Assembly: GCF_945859685.1 (NCBI RefSeq)
Contig: NC_079147.1
Span: 286,581,992-286,645,991 of the forward strand
Length of the DNA: 64,000 bases
Reading direction: 5' to 3'
Source of the DNA: Eupeodes corollae
Lineage: Eukaryota; Arthropoda; Insecta; Diptera; Syrphidae
Shown here in pieces: positions 55,551-64,000 of the stretch. Each line of letters opens with the position of its first letter. The stretch's first letter is position 1. The notes under the pieces are model-generated. The model made no database searches, was not told the origin of the DNA, and saw only the letters and a list, made by a program, of their open reading frames with translations. Both the position numbers and the translations under genes were made by a program.

Positions 55551-58500
55551 TAGCTAATCAATATTATAGGCTTTGCTAAGAGCAGTCCACCAAACATCGA
55601 CCCATATGTTAAGATTGGACGTACTACGGCTGTCTACGTCCATAAAATCATCTTCGACTGAAGTCCCCACTTTTTGCCGAAAGTTTTGCTCCAGGCGTAG
55701 AAGGCAACACAGGCCTTCTTAAACCGTACAGTTTAGTTTAGGGTCGAGTATAACTCCCAAATATTTTGCACTGGAAGACAATGATAGGATTTGACCATTG
55801 AGTCGAGGTAGCGTGAAGGGCGGTACTTTAGTTTTGGTGGTAAAGAGCAACAGTTCAGTTTTACTTTGGTTAACTCCTAGTCCACAACTAGTGGCCCAGT
55901 TGCTAACTTTCTTCAAAGCTGACTCCGTGATTTCACGGAGTCAGCTTCACAGAGGTGTACTTTCCTGACACCAATAGCACCAAATCATCCGCGTAGGCTA
56001 CCGCCTTCAATCCACATCTCTCTAATTTAACGAGAATTGTATCAATGACCAGAAGCCATAGAAGAGGCGAAAGAACACTACCCTGGGGTGTTCCCCTACT
56101 GACGTGTTTTGTTGCGATTGTATTGCCTAGAAAGGCTCGAATCTTCCTACCACTGAGCATGGAAATAATCCATTCTCGAATAAAGTATTCTACACCGAAC
56201 TTAACGAGGTATTCTTCTATTAATTCTGTAAGGACGTTGTCTCCGTAGATTTACCCTTAAGATAAGCATGCTGAGAGCTTTCGAGAGGTCGTCCAACTAG
56301 AATTTCTCTAATATGGTAATCAAGAATCTCCACGACATGGGCACATGTTTGAGAAGGGGACTTCCTTCGAAAATTTGTTCCAGCCATGGAGCTGCCACAT
56401 CATGCAACTTTTAAAGCATAACTGGCAGTGTGCCATCCATTCCTGGGGATTTATATGGAGAAAAAGTATTGATGGCCCACAAAATATTTTCTCTGGTTGT
56501 AACGGAATTGACTTGCTCCACATGAGCTACGTTTAGCTCTGTGGTTTCAAGCGATTCGGGGTTATCACTCTCGCAAGTCGCAACCCGGAAAGTGCGTCTT
56601 TATGAAGGATTAAAATGTTCCTTCGATAAAACATTGCTGAGCCTTGCCTTTATGTCTTCGATTGATTGACAGTATTCTCTCCAGCCTAGTCTTTTGGCTG
56701 AAGCTTGCTTTTAAATTTTAAGAGAATCTTTATACGGTTGGTAAAACTTATGTTTGTGGCAGATATTGAAAATTGTCCTCGCCATTTTCCTAATACTGGA
56801 CAGTTCTTCATTCCACTAAGAAGGAAGGGTTTTACGACTATATTTAACTGGGCAAGAGACTCTAAAAGCTTTACTTATAGAAGTTTCAAAGGTTTTCACC
56901 TTTGATTCAAGGTCTCCTATCGATTCGGTAAATTGCTTAGTTTGGAATTAACAATTTGACTGAATTTCGTCCAGTCAGTTCTTTTGGGATTTCTATAAGG
57001 CGGAGGGTTTTTCGACTCGAAATAGATTTGAAAAAGAATCCACTTGTGATCCAAAAACGAATTTAAAGGGGAAGCTCTCCAATTCTCCACTAATAAATTA
57101 CGGGTAAATTTAAAGTTTCATCAAGCACATCCTCCCATCCATCATAATTTTTTGAGCTCGGAAAGACGAAAGTGGGAGTATTGCCTCTGTTACAAATGGT
57201 CATATTATTTTCGATTTTGGACATAAAAAACCTTTTAAATGTTTCTAAGCTAAAATACAAGTTCTGTGATTACTTTGGTCGTGATCTGGGGTTTTATAAA
57301 AGAGGTCGTATTTGTTGTTTTGGAGGCCTCGCACCTTTAGGCTGTTTATCTTTTCTTGGATAACGCAAATGTCGAAGTTTTCCTCCCTAAGGAAAATTCT
57401 TAGATTATCTGAAGCATACTTAGAGTGCTTCAGAATAATCTGGATGACCTTCAGCACGTTTTTTAATTATTTTTAGCTGCAGAGCTGGGGCCCGGCAACA
57501 CGCTGGGGATCTCGACTCCGCTTATAACATCGTCAACCTCGACATTTTCATCAGCTTTGTCGGTGTCTGTTCCCCGACTCTGCAGAATTTTAATTTGGCA
57601 TTCGTTTTGCCTTTTCGAGAGCCCCTAGACTCTCCTCGCTAATCCTCAAAAGGTAAGAGGCGCTGGTCTTCTTTGGTTCTTCTGCCTTAACTACAGCCCA
57701 ATCGTGCATGGGGACCAGTGGATTTTGCCTCTGAAGACCGCGGATCAAGTCCTGTCCGCTTGGCTTTATGCTCATGAGCTAGAGATTTCCTTAGCTTGGA
57801 TAAGCTTGCGCTTCAAGCCCTCCCAGTCATTGCTTACCTTAGCAATGCTTTCACTAAGGAAATCCCCAGAAACCCTGTCCGCACACTTAATTACCCTATG
57901 CCCCCTGAGCATCTCGCCAGAGTCAAAACTAGGTAGGGGCCCACCATCTCAGAGAGCTTGCCCTTAATAGAGTTCCACACTTTCAGCAGAACTTTGCTGT
58001 TTGTGTAGAGCTCATCCACAACTGCTACGTCGAGGTCATCCCAGACAGCCTCACTAAGAGTATCAGTTGCGCTGCTCCAGAAGATGGTGCTTTCACTAGC
58101 TTTGTCCGGTCGCCAAGCTTGCTCTTTTTCTTAGACGTGCAGATCTCTACCTGAGATCTGTTTCGCTTAACGGCCTTTTCTCGGCTGGCCAGAGGATTGT
58201 TGTATTCATCAACAACCTTCTGGTACTTTATTTTATCTTGGGCGTCTCTCTCATGAATCACTCCGGTCTCTTCATTTTTGCCAATCTTGGCAAGAATGTG
58301 AGAGGCCGTTTTGAAGCGGTTCCCGAGAAGAGCGCCTTCTGATGGAAGGAACTTTTTGGTTCCTCGAGTTGCACTAATACTCGAGGGTTTCGGTTTTGAA
58401 TACGGTTTAGGAAGTATAGGAGTGCTATGAATAGCACTGCCTATACTTTCTGTGGTTTTGGGTTCTCACAAGTGCTAGAACTACCAGCGCTAAATGAGCT

Positions 58501-58940
58501 CCCCTTCAAAGTCCCCTGGCTGGAGGCCAAGAGTTCATCCTCCAAGTGTTTGGAGGGTTCTACGTTCGCCATGTCTATTTCGTCCATTTTGTTTAAGTTT
58601 CTTGTATTTTGGGCCCACGAGTAGGTCGGAAAAAAGAGGTCGGACCCTGCCAAGGCATCCGATTGAGCTCGTTAGCGACTGGTTTGCCCCCCAGCCTTTC
58701 ATTCTTCAGCACGGCTTATGTAAGACGCCCACATCACCACTGAAATTAGGGACCCCGTATCTATGGTCAAATTGCATTGCTACGGCTTGCTACTATTAAG
58801 GAGTAGGAAACTTCAGCAATTCAACCTGACCTTATCTGATCCAACAACGTGCAAGACAACTGTGGTGATCATTACCTCCCGGCACCCACTGGGAGGGTTT
58901 GAAACGAGGATTTTTGCCGGGCTATACGATCTATACTCGT
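54870..58940 (-). mobile_element. LOA-like LINE, nearly full-length order, decayed
   Basis: Minus strand. 5' untranslated region (to about 58940); ORF1 (about 58653-57560) with an acidic N-terminus, a basic middle (AVKRNRSQ...KKKSK) and a C-terminal globular block (HDWAVVKAEE, LLRISEESLGALEKA) as in DUF4780-type LINE ORF1 proteins; endonuclease (about 57457-56900) starting KVIQIILKHSKYASDNLRIF and CVIQE; reverse transcriptase (about 56550-55700) with GTPQGSVLSPLLW, VAYADDLVLLVSG and WATSCGLGVNQSKTELLLF; and RNase H (about 55240-54870). The presence of RNase H separates it from jockey, CR1 and RTE types. ORF1 and the endonuclease carry several stops. The 3' end is truncated within RNase H by another repeat at about 54870. 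Confidence 0.82.
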
Positions 58941-60149
58941 AGAATTTTTTTTGTAGATTTTTGTTTTTGTTAAATAACTGACTATTGTTAAGCTTTAAAT
59001 TTTATTAGATTGATGTTTTTTTTTTTTATTTTTTGTAAGAAAACTATAACCTCGATGTTTTTTAATTTTACCAAATGTTAATAAAATTTCGTTTTTCAAT
59101 GCATATAATAATTTTGTTTAATGCGTTATATAAAATGTGGTTGAAGTCGCTTGCGATATTGGCTCAAGAGATATTAGCGGTCAACTAAATTTGTCACTTT
59201 TTTTAAACTGCTATGGTTAATATTTTAAATATTTTAATATATTTGAAAATCCTTTTTTATCTTTTGATGTTATAATCTGATGTTGGTTGATATTTGATAA
59301 AGTAAGAGTCAATTTAAAAACATAAATAATTACTCAATTATGGCAAAAAAATAATTTCAATATCAAATCTTTTAATTCTAAATATATAAAAACAAGCTTT
59401 AATAGATACATTATAAATAAATAAAAACCGATTTATTGTAATTAACAGATTGTTTCAATTAATTGTGCATAAAATTAACCTATATTTGTATTTAACCATA
59501 AATACATTAATTACTCTCATTAAACATTGTCACATTATTTGCGTTTCGAATGCACCATAATCGTAACAATTTTGTTTTGTTTTTACATTTTTTGTCAACA
59601 ATTTTTATTAAAATTTAAGAAAATATGTAATATTGACCATTAAATTTAATTTCAATGTCACTTTAAAGAATTAATATTTGTTTAAACAAATACAAATTTA
59701 CATCGCTCTGTTTAAAAAGTGAAAATAAAAAAAAATCAATTACAAAAAAAATCAATTAATTAAAATTTATAGATGTAAATGTTCATCCAACAGAACAATA
59801 ATTTCAGTTATTTGTTGAATTTACGAAGTGTGCAGGCTCAGCAGGCAGCACAAATAATGGAAGGACCATCAGGAAGTACGAGGCAAATGTAAAGTAAATG
59901 TTGATTTTGTAAGAACAAACTTCATAATGTGGGAGTAGCTGCATCATGTGTTGAATGGTTGCGTTTAATTTTATAGTGGCTGTTGGCGTAATGTTGCGTA
60001 GGAATGTCATTATGTAAGAGGTTTGGCAACCAATTTGCAAGCGTTATGCAACCAAAAATCAAAAATGTTTTTAAGGGAAGTTTTCCATATACAAATATTA
60101 CACAATATTTAAAAAGAAACATTAACTTGAGTTATAATCATAAGGAAGC
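58941..60149. other. AT-rich stretch, nothing recognised
   Basis: Extremely AT-rich up to about 59780. From 59810 there is more balanced sequence without coding matches. No repeat or SINE seen. Confidence 0.5.
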
Positions 60150-60390
60150 ATTTTTAACACTCTGTCGTTTAATGTAGGGTTTTCCGATAAGGGATTTAAT
60201 TTTCCAATCCTCACATTTGCGACTAAAAGTTCTCAAATGCTTAACAAAAAACATCTTTAAGTCATTCAATTGGTTGTGAATCGTTAAAGTAAAACATTAT
60301 TATCTTTCACGCTGCTCCAAAGAAAAAAGTCAAAAGGCGTTAAATCCCAAGGTCTTGTTGACAAATTATGAACACCTTTTCATAAAAAAA
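60150..60390 (-). pseudogene. Mariner-like transposase fragment
   Basis: Minus strand reads HNLSTRPWDLTPFDFFLWSSVKD (broken into two pieces here by my reading limits), the third catalytic block of a mariner-type transposase (SPDLTPLDFFLWG-x-VK in better copies), followed by a FTTN-x-MT-like helix, across stops. The catalytic Asp is kept. Sequence above and below is too degraded to define the rest of the element or its ends. It is a different copy from the element at 61766-62760. Confidence 0.5.
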
Positions 60391-61344
60391 TACTGTTAGG
60401 AATATTTTCTTTGAAATAATCTGAACTTCAGCATTTCTGTAGCAAATTTTATCAATTCCAATTCCAGGTTAAAGTGCGTTTCGTTTAACTTTTACTGATG
60501 AGGTAGTTTTTCTTGCTAAATGTCAAAAGAGGACAGCTTGAAGATTGACATCTGTCCAAAAAACGAGCCCTTTCTAGGTCTTTATTTGGATAGGGCTTTT
60601 TTTATAAGAAGAAAATAATTATTGTTCACGTTATCCCTATTTCGCCGTAAATCAAATCTAAGACATAGATATGTTCAAATTGTAACTCAATTATATACTT
60701 AGATTAATTGCTCTTAAACTACTTTATATCAAATTATATGTGTTGGTTAATTGTGTGAAAAATCATAACTTTATTACGATATGATTTCATTTATATAATA
60801 ATTAATGAGTTTTGTTGCTTTTTCTTTGCTGGGCTTTCAAGTCCTTTTTTCAAGGCAATATATTACAATCACAACAAAGTATACTTCATTTTTACGGGTC
60901 ATTATCTCAGGTACTTATATTTTTTCTTTTATCGAGACACCAATTCTCATTTTCTCGACATACCAATAATATACCTTCAAGTATAGATAATATGTGAGAT
61001 GTAGGTAGAATTTTTCTTTAGTAAAAGGTACCAACAACTTTTCTAATTAATGACAAGAACTAACAACTTTTTGTGCTTTTCGTATAGTTTTATTCCTTTT
61101 GAGATGAAATACCATGTACAGTCGAACCTGAGTAACACTTTCCATTCCCAAAAAACGTTTAAGAAATCGAGATTTACTATTGATGAAAAAGATTAATTTT
61201 TCAAGAGTTACTATTTTAGTTGGATAATAAGAAATATTCTTATCCATATGGTTTTCAAATAATAGGTTTCATTTTGAATCGCCCACTATTTGGGCAGCTG
61301 TTAATCTTAAATGTGGCAAATAAGTAACAGCTTATCCGAGCTAT
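60391..61344. other. AT-rich stretch, nothing recognised
   Basis: No coding block or known repeat seen. The part up to 60660 may be more of the transposase relic at 60150, but I cannot align it. Confidence 0.4.
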
Positions 61345-61610
61345 ATTAGAAATGCCCCTATCTCTTATCCTGGAGGAGATAGCGCCCAAGAGTATTACGC
61401 TGAAAGGCTTTATTTTTAAAAGATCTTCACAATTATTTGGCTACAGGACGACATCGACATTATCGGAAGCTTTTAGCAACCTGTTCTTAAAGCGCTTTCT
61501 AGATAAGCAGACGAACCGCGTTGTTCTTGAAGCGTCACTGTTGGTAGCAATAATTTCGAAGCTGCAATATCTCAGGCTTAAACCTTCCATGGATCGGGAC
61601 CCGGATAAGT
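61345..61610 (+). pseudogene. RTE-like reverse transcriptase relic
   Basis: Plus strand gives LILEEIAPKSITLKGFIFKR, then SSQLFGY and, one base out of frame, DDIDIIG. In better copies this region reads LERI...TRGTIF...SVQLLAYADDIDIIGR, so it is the catalytic YADD region of an RTE-type element with an indel at the active site. Before and after it no further blocks are convincing. It is related to, but clearly diverged from, copies A-C. Confidence 0.55.
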
Positions 61611-61765
61611 AAGTAAGGTTCTGTTTTGGAAATAAGCCATAAATAAGATATATTCTATTTGAACTGAAGTCCTGGCAGTCATTTGGCTAATATTATTTGC
61701 GATTGATAATGACATAAATTCTTCTTTACCATGAAATTATTATCCTTATATATTTATCGGGTTTT

Positions 61766-62760
61766 TCAATAAGAGTGCTACAAGAGTTTTTTTTTAGTTA
61801 ATGAAAAACGGTTTTGGATAGCAATGAAATTTTGTATTCCTGTGAGAGTACGTTCAATGCCATTGATGTTTAATTCGATTTATTTTCATGGCCTGCACAG
61901 GCACGCTTATAGTAGTCCAGAAGCTGGACTCAATTTTCGAAGATTTTCAAGCGTAAATTGATACTGCTGCAATTTCACGATCGATATTCCTACAAAGTTT
62001 ATCAATAGTCGCTGGCTTGTTGGCATAGACCATAGACGGCGTCAAATCGGGCGATTAAGGCTTCTGGACCATTTCTTGAGATAAGACGTACTCCAAGCTT
62101 AGTGGCTTAGTGTGGCTTGTAGCGCTCCTGCTGAAACCACGGTTCTCCAAGATCCATCCATTGAACGGTAGCGATCCCCATTCACAGTAACGTACCGGTC
62201 TGGATCATAGCGGAAGAAGTACGGCCTATAAACCACACCAAAACCGTAATTTTGTTGGGATGCAATGATGACTCATAGAGTACGTGTGGATTGCTACCCA
62301 ACCAATACCGCATATTTTGTTTATTGACGAAGCCATTCAGCCTGCCAATCGCTGAAGATGATTTTTCGATGAAAATCCAAATCATTTTTAGCCCAATTCA
62401 CGAACACACGAAGCTTCTGGTTTTCGAGCGGCTTCAGGTTTTGCGTCACTTTAATCTTGTTCAAGATCTTTTCGCAAAATTTGCCACAAGTACGTCACAG
62501 AGATGCCCAACGACTAGTGAGAGGCACATTTGGGCTTTCTTCAACTGAAGCCTCAGCTGCAGCAATATTCTTGATACTGTTTCACTGGAACGGGAACATT
62601 TTGTACTGTGCCTGTCTATTAAAATCTGCATGTGGATCAGATCTGTGAGGACGATTAAGACGACCATAAATTGGACGTAGCGCTCTTAACGTAGGGCTAC
62701 TGACTCCGAAATTTAAACCTTTTACGAGTATATATATTTCATGGACGCTAAGTATATCCT
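61766..62760 (-). mobile_element. Tc1/mariner-type element, second family, decayed
   Basis: Minus-strand transposase remnants: TLRALRPIYGRLNRP (about 62640-62690, end of the helix-turn-helix domain), NIAAAEASVEESP (about 62540-62580), LNGFVNKQNMRYW (about 62300-62345), HPNKITV (about 62245-62265), WFQQERYKPH (about 62105-62140; the second catalytic Asp is lost) and a SPDLTP remnant near 62050. The first catalytic region (FSDEAHF) is replaced by an IGRLNG text, so this Asp is also gone. A possible end at 61767 (GTTTTTCAATAAGAGTGCTAC) may be one inverted repeat, but its partner was not found. Heavily decayed. Confidence 0.65.
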
Positions 62761-62984
62761 TTAAATATTTAAGGTTACAATACACTGCTAGCTTTAGGAA
62801 AATAGGGAAGGATTTAAGTGGAAAGCGGATTTGACTAACCGAATGGGAGCAAAATACAGAATAAGGTAAAGTATTCCACGTTCTTGATGTGCAGCTGAAA
62901 AAGGAATTTCTGTACTTAACACTTTTTTTTTGTATAATAAGCGCACGCTCAATGTGATAATACTTCCGTTATTATGTAGACACA

Positions 62985-64000
62985 GGATGAGCACTAGGAA
63001 AGGGAGAGAGGGCAAGGCAATTCACATTCGCGTAGTACGGCTAATGAAAGAATCTCTATACTTGATAGTACGTTAGAAGTTGGTCTCGAGGGTATATTGA
63101 TGAGCATTCCTAGAAGCGCTAGTATTACGGTTGAACTGTTTAAGGGGAAGAATGCAACTGGCTATTTCTCTAGAGCATACACCTTTAAAATAATTGTAAA
63201 AGAGGGTGGGGCAAGTAACATTTCAACAATATTCACACGACGTAAATGATCTTATGATGGTTATTTCACCAATCAATCTAAATGCTTTACGTTCAATACT
63301 ATCCAAGAGGCTTAAGTAAGTTGCAGGAGCGCCAGCTCAGAAATGGGAGTTATACTCAAGCTTTGGACGTCTATAAGTTTTGTAGATAACAGCCAGATAA
63401 GAGGGGGAGAAAAACTTCTTGCATAGCCTTAGAAAACCCAAACATTTTGCGGCATTTTTGGCGACATTGCTTATGTGACCGAGAATATTTAGGTGTTCAA
63501 TCTCCTCAATGCAAGTGCCACCCGTGGATGGCAAGTGGGGCATATCTCGCTTTAACGATACAAGACTGCATTGGGTTTTCGAAGCATTAAATTTCACGCA
63601 ATTTCTTATTCCCCATTGTACAGTGCTGCTTAGGTCGGAATTTAATGAGCTTATCATATTTTTTAGTTGCAGTTCCACATGCGAAGAAGAGGGATGTGAA
63701 TCTGAAAACGAATACGAAAAGTTAAGAGTGCTATCGTCAGCGAAACAATGTATTGGATTAGAAGTTGCAGACACTAGATCATTAATAAAAATGAGAAAGA
63801 GTGTTGGAGAAGGCACACACGCATTTATTTTATGGACTTCAGACTTGGATCCATCCAATACTACTTGTATTGAACGATCCGAAAAGTAATTACGAATTCA
63901 ATGTAGCAGGAATTCAGGAAAACAAAAATCACTCATTTTCGATAAGAAAGCCCAGAATTGAACTTACGTCTCTTAACGTTCAAGAAATATGGCAGATAAA
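62985..64000 (-). mobile_element. Jockey-type LINE (family B), runs off the window
   Basis: Minus strand: SKSEVHKINACVP (a GVPQGS block with deletion of two residues), SPTLFLIFINDL (about 63795-63820), IHCFADDSTLNFSYSFSD (about 63725-63780, catalytic FADD intact), VQWGIRNCVKFNASKTQCSLV (about 63565-63625), GGTCIEEIEHLNILGHISN (about 63480-63530), KNAAKCLGFLRLCKKFFSP (about 63405-63460) and YRRPKLEYNSH (about 63340-63370). The 173-codon frame 63858-63337 is the best preserved part of this family here. Below 63336 the C-terminal tail is degraded down to about 62985. The first catalytic block and the endonuclease would lie beyond 64000, or are lost. Confidence 0.82.

Noticed and set aside
57704..57967. 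Plus-strand open frames within the LOA-like LINE, such as 57704-57967 and 58494-58799
   Set aside because: Antisense of ORF1, which has recognisable structure on the minus strand.

Overview
This is a window of an AT-rich, repeat-laden insect genome, most likely a fly (Diptera). The main support is a pair of small secreted genes of the DUF1091/CheB type, a family I know chiefly from flies, with short introns of 57-99 bp. The transposons also fit: jockey-, LOA-, CR1- and RTE-like LINEs, a Penelope-like element, Copia, Tc1/mariner elements and a tRNA-derived SINE. I see no bacterial-style operons, rRNA, CRISPR arrays or functional tRNA genes. Family names rest on protein motifs recalled from memory, without database searches.

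Host genes. Only two intact-looking genes were found: a three-exon gene on the minus strand (1069-1792) and a three-exon gene on the plus strand (7802-8542). They are divergent paralogues with matching intron positions and phases, a middle exon of exactly 109 codons in both, and identical spacing of four cysteines. The 6 kb between them is filled by a SINE, a deleted Tc1/mariner element, a Tc3-like relic and a LINE 3' end.

Mobile elements, left to right. 9.6-11.5 kb: two jockey-type LINE relics. 13-18.1 kb: an RTE-like LINE split by a 1.83 kb insertion. 18.1-22 kb: apparently single-copy AT-rich DNA. 22-23.2 kb: a jockey LINE running into a 200-N assembly gap (23219-23418). 23.4-31.5 kb: a second version of 14-23.2 kb, in the same order and orientation but differing by several indels, so either a tandem segmental duplication or two haplotypes joined at the gap. 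Inside this second version a Penelope-like element is inserted with a 12-bp target duplication. 31.8-33.2 kb: a second RTE-like family. 34.5-35.3 and 38.8-41.2 kb: CR1/jockey-like LINEs. 43.1-47.9 kb: a Copia element broken by a jockey LINE (10-bp target duplication) and by a Tc1/mariner element (TA duplication). 51.6-54 kb: a third copy of the first RTE-like family. 54.9-58.9 kb: an almost complete but decayed LOA-like LINE. 60-64 kb: transposase and reverse transcriptase relics.

All the transposon reading frames I examined are interrupted by frameshifts, stops, truncations or insertions, except the 3' half of the Penelope-like element, which is still open for over 950 bp. The best leads are the paralogous secreted gene pair, the nested Copia/jockey/mariner locus, the Penelope-like insertion with a hammerhead-ribozyme-like motif, the four-copy SINE, and the gap-flanked duplication.
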